Shown: positions 17,231-25,788, numbered from the stretch's first letter. The stretch: 64,000 nt of DNA from JASHVB01 sp963762885 (GCA_963762885.1 CAVXNH010000100.1:209631-273630); one strand, 5' to 3'. Notes: generated by a model not told the origin, from the sequence alone. Numbers and translations: made by a program.

Positions 17231-18285
17231 GCGATGCCAATAGCATGTTAGGGGGCATCTGTCAATAAAATTAACGTCATGGCCCAGGGCAATCGCGTTC
17301 GAGCGATCCCATCTGGACGGCACACAGCGGGCCTCACCGAAGATTGGGGGACAGTGCAGCGAAGCAAGCATTTCAACACAGAGTTCACCGAGAAGAAGCT
17401 CAAGCCACAGATTTTCACAGAGAAAAGCCGCGTGACATGGGCAACGTCCTGCGTACGATCCCGAACCAATTCAAATTTCTCTGTGCGAATTTGTGGCTTA
17501 AGCTTCTTCTCGGTGAACTCTGTGTTGAAATGCTTGCTTGCTTTTTCGACTGCCCGGTTCCGCACGGACGAGCGGCGCACCATCAAGCCAGTGCCATCTC
17601 GAATCAAATGCGATTACCCTGCGACGGAGCCGCGCCAATCCTCGCCAGTCGTCATGGCTGGGGCGTCTCACCATCGTCTCGGAAATCTCCAGGCGAGACT
17701 CTGGGCAGCGTTCAGCGGCCAACCGTCCGCTGGGCATGGGGTGTTGCCTGCCGCTGGGCTCTTGCCGAAAACGCGGCCTGAATTGGTGCATGGGGTCTTG
17801 CCGCGCATCGTCGTGGTGTCACGGCTGTTAGTGCCCCCCGGCGAACCGCTGCTGGCTCGCATGGGTCGCTGCGGACGCCCGTCCTCACGAGGGCAACCGT
17901 GTGCCGACAGCGGCAAAGCAAGAAACTGCAACCGCAGATGCACGCCGATGGGACAGAGGCCATCGCGCTGGCAAGGCTCGTCATGTGGCCGGGGTTCGCG
18001 GTGAACCGGCATGCCGGACTCCGGACCATCCGCGTGCATCCGCGTGCATCTGCGGTTCCAAATTTCTTGCTTTGCCGCGTGCGGCACGGTGCGCCCAGAA
18101 GAGCCACCACACGATACCGGCCCGTGGCGCGACGCCTCACGTTGCATGGGGTTCTGGCGCGCGCGGCGGGAGCGGAGTGTCTTACCATTTAGTGCCGCGC
18201 GCAGGACGCGGCTCGGAAGTTCTGTGGATGCACCATGGTCCGCTCTATGCCAGTGTGACCGTTAGTTTTATTGACGGCCCCTCCA
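17231..18285. repeat. Gene-poor interval with two large inverted repeats
   Basis: First: 17364-17426 is the imperfect reverse complement of 17474-17537 (arms contain ACACAGAGTTCACCGAGAAG and CTTCTCGGTGAACTCTGTGT). Second: 17912-17950 against about 18030-18076 (arms contain GGCAAAGCAAGAAACTGCAA and ATTTCTTGCTTTGCC). Several ORFs of 60-240 codons cross these arms, but their composition and strand symmetry mark them as artefacts. Nothing else is seen before the MNT gene at 18286. Confidence 0.6.
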
Positions 18286-18576
18286 ATGGCACTGCGCGAC
18301 GAAATCCATCGGCAACGTGACGCGGTGTTGCAGATCGCCGCCCGGCACGGCGCGAGCAACGTCCGTCTGTTCGGCTCCGTCGCGCGGGGCGAGGAGCGGC
18401 GGGATAGCGACGTTGACCTGCTGATCGACCTGGAAGCGGAACGGGGGTTCGGCGACTACCTTGGCCTGGCCAAGGAACTCGAGGCCCTGCTGCAGTGCCG
18501 GGTGGATTTGCTGCTGGCGCGCAGCCTCAGCCCGTTCTTCCAGCCCTATATCGAAGCCGACGCGCGGCCGTTGTGA
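18286..18576 (+). CDS. mntA: MNT-domain nucleotidyltransferase (MntA-type antitoxin)
   Basis: 96 residues, a minimal nucleotidyltransferase. The Pol-beta-type signature GSVARGEERRDSDVDLLIDL is complete: the Gly-Ser of the nucleotide loop and the two metal-binding aspartates in SDVDL. In MntA/HepT modules this enzyme adds AMP groups to the HEPN toxin and so silences it. The stop codon overlaps the GTG of the next gene (GTGA), so the pair is translationally coupled. It lies at the edge of a cluster of toxin-antitoxin and TIR genes. Confidence 0.85.
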   Translation: MALRDEIHRQRDAVLQIAARHGASNVRLFGSVARGEERRDSDVDLLIDLEAERGFGDYLGLAKELEALLQCRVDLLLARSLSPFFQPYIEADARPL

Positions 18577-18854
18577 AATCCGACCGACCGTATCTGGAGC
18601 GCATCGCCGACAGCATCGCCGCGATCGAACGCTACGTGGCAGGCGGCCGCGACGTTTACTTGGCGGAACGGCTGACTCAGGACGCTGTGATCCGCAACTT
18701 CGAGGTGATCGGTGAGGCGGCAACGCATCTATCGGCGGCCACCGGCGCGTCGGCGGGCGTGCCGTGGGGCAAGGTGGTCGCGTTCCGTAACCGCCTGATC
18801 CATGACTATTGGAAGGATCGACCATCATTTGGTCTGGGACGTCATTGTGCATGA
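18573..18854 (+). CDS. hepT: HEPN-domain ribonuclease toxin (HepT, DUF86), frameshifted near the C-terminus
   Basis: Reads VKSDRPYLERIADSIAAIE and includes the RNA-cleaving Rx4H motif as RNRLIH, followed by DYWK, the tyrosine region modified by the antitoxin. After TGGAAG the frame ends as RPSFGLGRHCA. Dropping one G at 18815-18816 restores DHHLVWDVIVHDLP and LKQEVIRLLATTPP up to a stop at 18907-18909, the expected HepT tail and length (about 110 residues). So the toxin is either misassembled or inactivated after the catalytic motif. Start GTG 18573 overlaps the MNT stop. Confidence 0.75.
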   Translation: MKSDRPYLERIADSIAAIERYVAGGRDVYLAERLTQDAVIRNFEVIGEAATHLSAATGASAGVPWGKVVAFRNRLIHDYWKDRPSFGLGRHCA

Positions 18855-19192
18855 TCTGCCTCGGTTGAAGCAGGAGGTGATACGGTTACTGGCGACGACC
18901 CCGCCATAGACGGAGGCTCTGGTGGCATCGCGGCAGGATCGGGCCAGGGCGTGTCCGGCTTCAGAGCCGGCGTGTCGCGCCAGAGCGGGAAGCGATCGAG
19001 GTCCAACGCCCCGGCCGGATCGTTGATCGCCGCCAGCGCAGCATGCAAGAAGTTGAAGGTGTCGGGCCGCAGCGCGTCGTGCAGGTAATCCAGCAGGTAG
19101 TCGACCTCCCAGGGATAGCCGACACCGGGCGCCTGTTGCAGCTTCAGGCCGAACAGCAGGACCTTCAGCCGGTCGAGCGGGGTCGATATCAT
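18842..19192 (-). CDS. Stand-alone copy of the C-terminal module of the TIR-STAND-TPR protein
   Basis: 116 residues, MISTPLDRLKVLLFGLKLQQ onward. Residues 6-80 match the last part of the 20795-25093 protein almost motif for motif: RLKxLLLG, LQQAPxVGYPW, YLLDYLxDAL, AALAAINDPA, LDRFPLWRDTPAL. The tail is Pro-rich. It is transcribed toward and overlaps (antisense) the reconstructed hepT 3' end. It may be a remnant of a second TIR-STAND gene or an autonomous partner of the large protein; an ATG with no upstream reading of TPRs makes either possible. No known domain recognised. Confidence 0.5.
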   Translation of the reverse strand: MISTPLDRLKVLLFGLKLQQAPGVGYPWEVDYLLDYLHDALRPDTFNFLHAALAAINDPAGALDLDRFPLWRDTPALKPDTPWPDPAAMPPEPPSMAGSSPVTVSPPASTEADHAQ

Positions 19193-19244
19193 ACTGCCGG
19201 ATGGTCCGGTGGTGTTGCGGGGCCGTCAGTGATAGCTTGGTGTC

Positions 19245-19457
19245 ATGCAGCAGACTGTCATCGCGCGCGATCCGGACGTTATGGGGGGCGCCCCCGTGTT
19301 CCGCGGGACACGCGTGCCCGTGCAGACATTGCTCGATTACCTCGAAGCCGGTGAGTCAATCGATGACTTCCTCGACGGTTTCCCATCGGTCACGCGAGAG
19401 CAGATCATTGCGTTTCTGGAGCAGGCGAAGGACCGCCTGGTTGAAGCGGCCGGTTGA
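19245..19457 (+). CDS. DUF433 domain antitoxin
   Basis: 70 residues with the complete DUF433 pattern: VIARDPDVMGGAPVFRGTRV, PVQTLLDYLEAGESIDDFLD and TREQIIAFLEQA. DUF433 proteins have a winged-helix-like fold and pair with DUF5615 PIN-like proteins as VapBC-like toxin-antitoxin modules. The TGA stop overlaps a TTG start of the next frame (TTGA), as expected for such pairs. Confidence 0.85.
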   Translation: MQQTVIARDPDVMGGAPVFRGTRVPVQTLLDYLEAGESIDDFLDGFPSVTREQIIAFLEQAKDRLVEAAG

Positions 19458-19630
19458 GAGTTTTTCTGGATGAATGCGTGGACCGGCGGCTGGCGCAAGA
19501 GATCATCGGTCACGAGGAGAGGACAGCCCGCGATCAGGGGTGGACCGGGATCGAAAACGGCCGGCTGTTTGCTTTGGTTGCGCAGAGTTTTCAGGTGTTC
19601 GTGACGACGGGCGTGTCCGAACGCCATTGA
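19454..19630 (+). CDS. DUF5615 PIN-like toxin, C-terminally truncated
   Basis: From TTG 19454 it reads LRVFLDECVDRRLAQEIIGH then GWTGIENGRLFALVAQSFQVFVTTG and stops after VSERH: 58 residues against the usual 110-120. The first acidic residues of the PIN-like site (FLDEC) are present. The second conserved aspartate, expected where VTTG ends, is absent, as is the rest of the fold. No other frame downstream restores the family sequence, so this is a real truncation and the toxin is probably dead while its antitoxin persists. Confidence 0.7.
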   Translation: MRVFLDECVDRRLAQEIIGHEERTARDQGWTGIENGRLFALVAQSFQVFVTTGVSERH

Positions 19631-19711
19631 ATTCGGCGTTACATTCGCATGGGCGGTTCGCACGCTGAAGGGGGCATCTATCGCCCGACCGTCCATCTTA
19701 TCGACCGGTAG

Positions 19712-20798
19712 TTAGTCATTTGCAAGCTTGCTAATCTCGCTACGGAGATAATTAATGGCACACTCGCGCGAGGTTCCTTGTCCTTCGAATTTGGCGGCGT
19801 CGTCGAACTGGCGATCGAACAACTCGATCTGCTTGAGTATCGTCGGAACGTGGCGCGTGTAAATCGTTTGGCGGTAGCCGGTTTCGGGGGTACCCAGCAG
19901 AGATGTAGCGCAGAGCCAGTCACCGATGATGGTGACGTTCTCGCCGAACCTTTTATGCGAGGCATGTGCGACCTCCACCTGATCGTCGACAGTCGTGAGG
20001 AAATCAACCAAGGTCTGTATCCGGGTTCTGGCGGCAACAGGACCGTGTGGGCCCGCCAGAATAACCTCGGGGCGAATTATCAGCTTGGCACCGGCGCGGC
20101 AGGCGTGCCATTCCAGCGCGAGGCGCTCCTGGCGCTGCAGACGACAGTGGTATACGCTTCGTTGCTGGTTTGGAGCGTAACGAAGTTTCCAGATCCTGTG
20201 CTCCGGGGTCTCGGTTGGGATATGGAACGAGCTGAGCGTACTGCTCTGTCGAATAATACCTGCATAGCCGAGGTTCCGTATCTGCGTCGCATAACGATGA
20301 AATAGTGTAGCACGGTCCTCGGATTCTTCAGCACAAACGTACAGGGATTGAGTCGAATCCGCTACTTCATCGAGCAAACGAACGAAGACTTCCGGCCTCA
20401 GTTTGCGGTCAAGCTGACTGGCTACGTCGTCGCCCTCTCTGATCGTGATCGCATGTAGGTCTCGCAGCATCTCTCCGGGCGTTAGCCCAACCGCGATTGG
20501 CAGCACAGGAACATTGAGCGCCGTCGCGTAACCGATTTCCTGATGCACCCAGCCCCGCTGGCTCGAACTCGGGCGTCACGATCGGCATGAAAACATGCGA
20601 GTAGGCGATCTGTGTCTTGATTTGCTCAGGGAATCCAGAGCCGTGCGCGAACACACGATCGGACAGAGGAATCGCGTTCAGCGCCTTCAGGCGCGCTTCG
20701 ACGCAGGCAGCCGTGTCGCTGTTCTCGTGTGCGTAGCTGATAAAGACCCGCCATCCGCTGATTGGCGCTGTCGATGACTGCTCGGGTATTGTGTTCAT
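19712..20798 (-). CDS. TIR-domain protein with an unknown C-terminal domain, one frameshift
   Basis: About 361 residues when two frames are joined near 20563-20571 (TPEFE..RGWVHQE). The TIR part (residues about 15-150) shows WRVFISYAHE (strand A), HVFMPIVTPEFE, and RGWVHQEIGYATALNVPVLP (residues given here in one run), where the glutamate sits at the position of the NADase catalytic Glu of SARM1-type TIRs. The remaining 200 residues (YVCAEESEDRATLFHRYA; HRIWKLRYAPNQQ) match no domain I know. ATG 20798 overlaps the TGA of the TIR-NB-ARC-TPR gene (ATGA), so the two are coupled. The local base composition is visibly more AT-rich than neighbours, suggesting acquisition. Confidence 0.75.
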
Positions 20799-23700
20799 TG
20801 GACGCCGCCATGATTGTCAGCACGAAGAGGGCAAACCGCACTATGATCCGCAACTGGCGCGGTCGGCCACGGAATATCGAGTGGCAGGGCTGGCGTGTCG
20901 CGCCAGAGCGGGAAGCGATCGAGGTCCGGCGTCCGGGCCGGATCGTTGATCGCCGCCAGTGCGGCTTGCAGGAAGTCGAAGCTATCGGGCGGCAGCGCGT
21001 CGCGCAGGTAATCCAGCAGGTAGCCGGCGTCCCAGGGATAGCCGACGTCGGGCGCCTGTTGTAGATTCGGACCGAGCAGCAGGGTCTTCAGTCGCCCGAG
21101 CGGGTCCATTGCGTCCGTGCCGTCCAGCAGTGCCGCGATGGCGGCGAGGAAGGCGGTGGCTTGGGTAACGGGGGTGCTGTGTGGGCAGGGTGCCGCCCAG
21201 TTGGCCGCCAGCAGCGACCGCGCCTCGGCGGTGCTGCGCAGCATCAGCAGGGTGAGGGCCAGGTTGCTGCGGCGGTGCAGTGCAAGCGGATGCGCATCGC
21301 CCATCACGCGCGCCGAGGCGTCGGCGCACTGGCGCGCATAGGCTTCGGCGAGATCGGGATGGCCGGTCCAGCGCAGGGTCTGGGCAAGGTTGTTCTGGCT
21401 GGTCAGAACGTCGCGATGCTCGGGGCCCAGTTTGCGAATTTGGGCTTCCAGCGCGCGCCGTCCACGCAATATCCTGGCTTCGCCAAATTGGCCCAGCTTC
21501 TCGAGGCAGCCGGATAGGGCATTGACGCTTGTCAGCGTGTGCGGGTGCTCCGGCCCCAGCACACGCTCGTAGCTATCCATCACCCGGCGGAACAGCAGCA
21601 ACGCCCCCGCCATGTCGCCCAGCGTTTGCAAGCACAAGGCCAGGTTATGCACGCTCGTGAGCGTGTCCGGATGGTCCAGGCCCAGAATGCGCTCGAACCT
21701 ATCCACTGCCTGGCGGTGAAGTGGTAAGGCCCCGGCTGCGTCGCCCAGCTTCCACATGCATACAGCCAGATTGCTCATGCCGGCGAGCGTGGTTGGATGC
21801 TCTGGGCCGAGCACCCGCTCAAAGCCGGCCAGCGCCCGGCGGTAAAGTGGCAAGGCCCCCGCCGCGTCGCCCAGCCCCCGCAGGCACTCGGCCAGATTGT
21901 GCACGCTGGTAAGCGTGAGCCAATGCTCCGGCCCAAGCACGCGCTCCTGGAGCTCCAACACTCGGCGGAAGAGGGTCAATGCGCCCGCCGTGTCGCCCAG
22001 CGCTTGCAGGCATCTCGCCAGATTGTGCATACTGGTGAGCGTGTCGGGATGTTCCGCGCCGAGCACGCGCTCTCTGCTCGCCAACGCCCAGCGGTAGAGC
22101 GGCAAGGCTCCCGCCGCGTCGCCCAGCGCCTGCATGCATCCGGCCAGATTGTTCACGCTGGTGAGCGTCTCCGGATGGTCCGGGCCGAGCATGCGCTCGC
22201 TGCTGTCCAGCGCCCGGCGGAAGAGCAGTGAGGCAGCCGCCGTGTCACCTAGCGCCAGCATGCAAACCGCCAGATCGTTCACACTGCCGAGTGTGTCCGG
22301 ATGATCCGGGCCCAGCACGCGCTCCCTCCTCTCCAGCGTCTGGCGGAAGAGCGGCGAGGCGCCCGCGGCGTCGCCTCGCCCGTACGTGCATTTGGCAAGA
22401 TTATTCACGCTGCTGAGCGTGTCGGGATGGTCTGGGCCGAACACGCGCTCGCGCACCTCCAACGCCCGGCGGTACAACGGCAACGCCCCGGCCGAGTCGC
22501 CCAGCGCCCGCATGCATTCGCCCAGATTGTTCACGCCAGTGAGCGTGTCGGGATGCTCCTTGCCGAGCACGCGCTCCTTGGTTTCCAGTGCCCGGCGGTA
22601 GAACGGCAAGGCCCCCGCCGCGTCGCCCAACGTCCGCATACATTCGGCCAGATTATTTACGCCGGTGAGCGTGTCGGGATGCTCCTTGCCGAGCACGCGC
22701 TCGCGGCTGTCGAGCGCTCGACGCAGTAGCGGCAAAGCTTCCTTCGCGTCGCCCAGCGCCTGCATGCATCCGGCCAGATTGTTCACGCTGGTGAGCGTGT
22801 CGGGATGCTCCTTGCCGAGCACGCGCTCGCGGCTGTCGAGCGCGCGCCGGTAGAGCGGCAAAGCCGCCGCCGCGTTGCCCAGCGTCCGCATGCATCCGGC
22901 CAGATTGTTCACGCTGCTAAGCGTGTTGGGATGCTCCTTGCCGAGCACGCGCTCGAGGCTGTCGAGCGCGCGCCGGTAGAGCGGCAAGGCCCCGGCCGCG
23001 TCGCCCAGCGCCCGCATGCATTCGGCCAAATTGTTCACACTGGTGAGCGTGTCGGGATGCTCCTTGCCGAGCACGTGCTCGCGGCTCTCCAGGGCTCGGC
23101 GGTAGAGTGGCAAAGCCCCCGCCGCGTCGCCCAGCGCCAGCAAGCATGCTGCCAGATTGTTCACGCTGGTGAGTGTGTTCGGATGCGCCCGGCCAAGCAC
23201 GCGCTCCTTGCCCTCCAGCGCCCGACGGTGGAGCGGCAGAGCACCCGCCGCGTCGCCCAGTTCCCCCAGGCACTCGGCCAGATTGTTCAGGCTAACGAGC
23301 GTGTCCAGATGGTCCGGGCCCATCACCCGCTCCCGGCTCGCGAGCGCCCGGCGATAATCCGGCAAGGCACCCGCCGCATCACCGCTGCTGAGGAGGAAGG
23401 TGCCAGCGAAATCGAGAAGCCGAGCCAGGGCGGCCGAGGTTCGGTCTTCCGCAAACCGCGACGCCAGCGCCCGGACGTGTGGCAGATACTGACGGCATAG
23501 CGGCCAGCGGGCTGGTTCATCGAAGGCATAAGGAAACATGGCGGCCAAGCGGCTCAGCGCCCGGTCGCGGGCCGCATCCTGCATGCCATCCGCCAACGCG
23601 CGCGCGCGCTCGACGGTCTGGACCAGACCATGTGCCCGGAAGCTATCGTCGTCGGCGTCCAGGATCATCGAGTACCGCGCCAATCCGGTCAGCGCGTCAC

Positions 23701-25093
23701 GCATCCGCAGTTCCGCCGCCGCTGGCCCAGACAGCGGCGCCACCGGGCCGAACGCCACGGCCAGCGCCAGCACGTCCTCCGCCCCCTGCATTACCAAGGC
23801 CCGAGGGATCGGCGTGTCGGCATACCAGGCGCACAGCCGCAACACGGCGCGAGACTCCGGCGACAGTTTCGCCACCGTCGCCTGCCAGGTAGCGATCACC
23901 GGATCCGGATACTCGGTCGAGCCCAACGCCCCGCGCGCCAGCAGCTCCGCCGTCGCCTCGCGGTACAGCCGCAGATACCCCGCGAAATCCACGCCCGCGC
24001 CGGGCGCGGCGATGTACGCCGCCGCCTGCTCCAACGCCAGCGGCAGGTAGCCCAGCTCCCCCGCCAGCTCATCGCACGCCGCAACCTCAAGACCCTCCGC
24101 CGCCCGCCCGGTGCGCGCCAGCAGGAACTGCCGCGCCGGCCCGGGTTCCAGCACATACAGCTGGATCGCCCGCACACCGGCCGCTGCCGGCCAGTCCGCA
24201 AACCGCGAGGTGATCAGCGTGCGGCAGCCGGAGGTCGGGTCGCGCACCAGCCAGGGACGGACGCTTTCCGCGTCCTCCACATTGTCCAACACCAGCAGCC
24301 GTTCGGCCCGACCGGCCAGCTCCGTCAGCACCGCCGCCGCCTTGTCCGGCTGCTGCATGCCCGCGTCAGGCCGCCCGGGGAACAGCTTCCCGAACAACAG
24401 CGCGAAACCGCTCTCCAGCCCGAAGCGCGCATCCACCCACAGGATCTGCGAATACAGCCGCCAGTAACGCCGCGCGTATTCGTTGGCGAGCGTGGTCTTG
24501 CCGATCCCGCCCATCGCCGCCAGCGCCCGCACCCGCCCCTGGGTCAGCGCCGCGACGGGCGCGGCGTGCAGCTCCTCGTGGATGCGCACCAGATCGTCGT
24601 CGCGGCCGGTGAAGAACGGGTTGGCGGGATACGGCAGATCGACGATCCGCGCCGCCCGTTCCGGCACCGGCTCCGCGAGCTTCCCCCGGATCGCATCCAG
24701 CAACGCCTGCCAGGCCGCCTCGTCCGCCGCCAGCGGATCCAGCGCCACCGCGTTCCAACGCCGCAACGGAGGCGGCATCACGTCCTCGGCCTTGCCCTCA
24801 GCCAGCACCGGGATGACCGCGTCGTGCGCATACGTCTCGTAGCGCGTCCACTCCGACCCAGCCCAGCGCGGCGTGACCACCGGCAGCACCACGCGCGCCG
24901 CCTCGCACCCGGCCTCGATCGCCGCATGCCAGTCGCAGCCGGGAGTCAGCCGGATCCTGTCGAACCAAACAACGAACCCCGCCGCGGCCAGCCGAGCATG
25001 CAGCGCGGCCGCCCGGGCAACGTCCCCCGACGCGTAGCTGATGAACAGCTCCGGCTTTTCCGGCCGATCGTCCGTATCCCCAGAGTCGGGCAC
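20795..25093 (-). CDS. TIR-NB-ARC-TPR STAND protein (putative defence sensor/effector)
   Basis: 1432 residues from GTG 25093, which has a GGAGGAGG ribosome site; the TTG at 25198 is less likely. Order: a TIR domain (about 12-130; LFISYAS, WFDRIRLTPG, and SEWTRYE with the putative catalytic Glu near 83); an NB-ARC ATPase (about 165-430; Walker A GGIGKTT near 195, Walker B LLVLDNVED near 268, TLITSRF sensor, GYLPLALEQAA). A winged-helix region follows (430-560), then about 15-17 kinesin-light-chain-type TPRs of 42 residues (about 569-1201+; consensus RALxxRERVLGxEHPDTLTS), and a C-terminal module (about 1326-1410, RLKTLLLG..FPLWRDTPAL). Such STAND proteins oligomerise on sensing a ligand; the TIR would then cleave NAD. 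Function inferred, family call firm. Confidence 0.9.
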   Translation of the reverse strand: MPDSGDTDDRPEKPELFISYASGDVARAAALHARLAAAGFVVWFDRIRLTPGCDWHAAIEAGCEAARVVLPVVTPRWAGSEWTRYETYAHDAVIPVLAEGKAEDVMPPPLRRWNAVALDPLAADEAAWQALLDAIRGKLAEPVPERAARIVDLPYPANPFFTGRDDDLVRIHEELHAAPVAALTQGRVRALAAMGGIGKTTLANEYARRYWRLYSQILWVDARFGLESGFALLFGKLFPGRPDAGMQQPDKAAAVLTELAGRAERLLVLDNVEDAESVRPWLVRDPTSGCRTLITSRFADWPAAAGVRAIQLYVLEPGPARQFLLARTGRAAEGLEVAACDELAGELGYLPLALEQAAAYIAAPGAGVDFAGYLRLYREATAELLARGALGSTEYPDPVIATWQATVAKLSPESRAVLRLCAWYADTPIPRALVMQGAEDVLALAVAFGPVAPLSGPAAAELRMRDALTGLARYSMILDADDDSFRAHGLVQTVERARALADGMQDAARDRALSRLAAMFPYAFDEPARWPLCRQYLPHVRALASRFAEDRTSAALARLLDFAGTFLLSSGDAAGALPDYRRALASRERVMGPDHLDTLVSLNNLAECLGELGDAAGALPLHRRALEGKERVLGRAHPNTLTSVNNLAACLLALGDAAGALPLYRRALESREHVLGKEHPDTLTSVNNLAECMRALGDAAGALPLYRRALDSLERVLGKEHPNTLSSVNNLAGCMRTLGNAAAALPLYRRALDSRERVLGKEHPDTLTSVNNLAGCMQALGDAKEALPLLRRALDSRERVLGKEHPDTLTGVNNLAECMRTLGDAAGALPFYRRALETKERVLGKEHPDTLTGVNNLGECMRALGDSAGALPLYRRALEVRERVFGPDHPDTLSSVNNLAKCTYGRGDAAGASPLFRQTLERRERVLGPDHPDTLGSVNDLAVCMLALGDTAAASLLFRRALDSSERMLGPDHPETLTSVNNLAGCMQALGDAAGALPLYRWALASRERVLGAEHPDTLTSMHNLARCLQALGDTAGALTLFRRVLELQERVLGPEHWLTLTSVHNLAECLRGLGDAAGALPLYRRALAGFERVLGPEHPTTLAGMSNLAVCMWKLGDAAGALPLHRQAVDRFERILGLDHPDTLTSVHNLALCLQTLGDMAGALLLFRRVMDSYERVLGPEHPHTLTSVNALSGCLEKLGQFGEARILRGRRALEAQIRKLGPEHRDVLTSQNNLAQTLRWTGHPDLAEAYARQCADASARVMGDAHPLALHRRSNLALTLLMLRSTAEARSLLAANWAAPCPHSTPVTQATAFLAAIAALLDGTDAMDPLGRLKTLLLGPNLQQAPDVGYPWDAGYLLDYLRDALPPDSFDFLQAALAAINDPARTPDLDRFPLWRDTPALPLDIPWPTAPVADHSAVCPLRADNHGGVQ
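21490..23385 (-). repeat. About 15 tandem 126-bp coding repeats (TPR array)
   Basis: Inside the STAND gene each TPR is a 126-bp unit in exact register (42 codons), with no gaps. Central units share long identical DNA such as GAGCGTGTCGGGATGCTCCT, so the array could expand or contract by recombination, and short-read assembly would tend to collapse it. It is not a CRISPR: there are no unique spacers and the frame is coding throughout. Confidence 0.85.
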
Positions 25094-25185
25094 GCGGCGC
25101 CCTCCTCCATCATCGGCAAGCCGGAATGATACGCCGAACACGCCCAGCGGCAAGCAACGCCCAACCCCGCGCCCAAAAAACTCAC

Positions 25186-25229
25186 TTGCATAAAGCAACT
25201 CACTCCCCTATATCGCTTGCATCGTGCAA
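25186..25229. promoter_or_regulatory. Paired HxlR-type operator
   Basis: Two inverted repeats, TTGCATAAAGCAA (25186-25198) and TTGCATCGTGCAA (25217-25229), each followed by CTCAC, start 31 bp apart, about three helical turns. They lie 23 bp before the HxlR-type gene's ATG and also upstream of the divergent STAND gene. TTGC-N5-GCAA dyads are the typical target of HxlR-family dimers, so autoregulation of the efflux operon is likely and an effect on the STAND gene is possible. Confidence 0.6.
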
Positions 25230-25251
25230 CTCACCCCCCAGGCACCCCGCC

Positions 25252-25788
25252 ATGCGACGCAAAAGCTTCGAGACCATGTCCTGCCCCATCGCCCGCTCCC
25301 TCGAACGCGTCGGCGAGTGGTGGAGCATCCTCATCCTCCGCGACGCCTTCCGCGGTTCCACCCGCTTCGAGCAATTCCAGAAAAGCCTCGACATCGCCCC
25401 CAACATGCTGACCCGCCGCCTCAACGCCCTCGTCGAGTCCGGCCTGCTGGAGCGCCACCGCTACTCCGAGCACCCGCCCCGCGACGAATACCTGCTCACC
25501 GAAAGGGGCCGCGACTTCCGCCCCGTGCTGTGGACCTTGCTCGCCTGGGGCAACCGCCACTTCGCCCCGGAAGGCCCGAACGTGGTGATCGTCGATGGCG
25601 ACACCGGAGACCTCGCCGACCCCGTCCTGGTCGATCGCCGCACCGGCCGCCCGCTGACCGAGCCGCCCTACCGCTCCGTCTACGGCCCCGCCGCCGCCGA
25701 AGCCGTCCGCCGCCACCACGCCACATCCCCCCAACCCGACCCGGCAACCCAAACCGCCGCCGCCCCGACAGGAGGCGCCCATGTCTAG
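25252..25788 (+). CDS. HxlR family winged-helix transcriptional regulator
   Basis: 178 residues. The start MRRKSFETMSCPIARSLERV is the usual HxlR N-terminus with the conserved Cys near residue 11, often redox- or quinone/aldehyde-sensing. Winged helix: GEWWSILILRDAFRGSTRFE, then LDIAPNMLTRRLNALVESGL and YLLTERGRDFRPVL. The C-terminal 50 residues are longer than in small HxlR proteins. It overlaps the HlyD-type gene by 8 bp and presumably represses the operon through the paired dyads just upstream. Confidence 0.9.
   Translation: MRRKSFETMSCPIARSLERVGEWWSILILRDAFRGSTRFEQFQKSLDIAPNMLTRRLNALVESGLLERHRYSEHPPRDEYLLTERGRDFRPVLWTLLAWGNRHFAPEGPNVVIVDGDTGDLADPVLVDRRTGRPLTEPPYRSVYGPAAAEAVRRHHATSPQPDPATQTAAAPTGGAHV

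Noticed and set aside
17279..18320. Several 100-240-codon ORFs between the Pro-rich protein and mntA
   Set aside because: They read through inverted repeats on both strands and share no features of real proteins.
21490..23385. Regular repeats that might be a CRISPR array
   Set aside because: Units are 126 bp, in coding register, without unique spacers; they encode TPRs.
18286..25093. A Thoeris system
   Set aside because: No ThsA-type SIR2/SLOG or macro-domain partner is present; the partner of the TIR protein is a TIR-STAND protein.
23630..25129. 499-codon open frame antisense to the STAND gene
   Set aside because: Shadow of the NB-ARC region, whose sense-strand motifs are clear.
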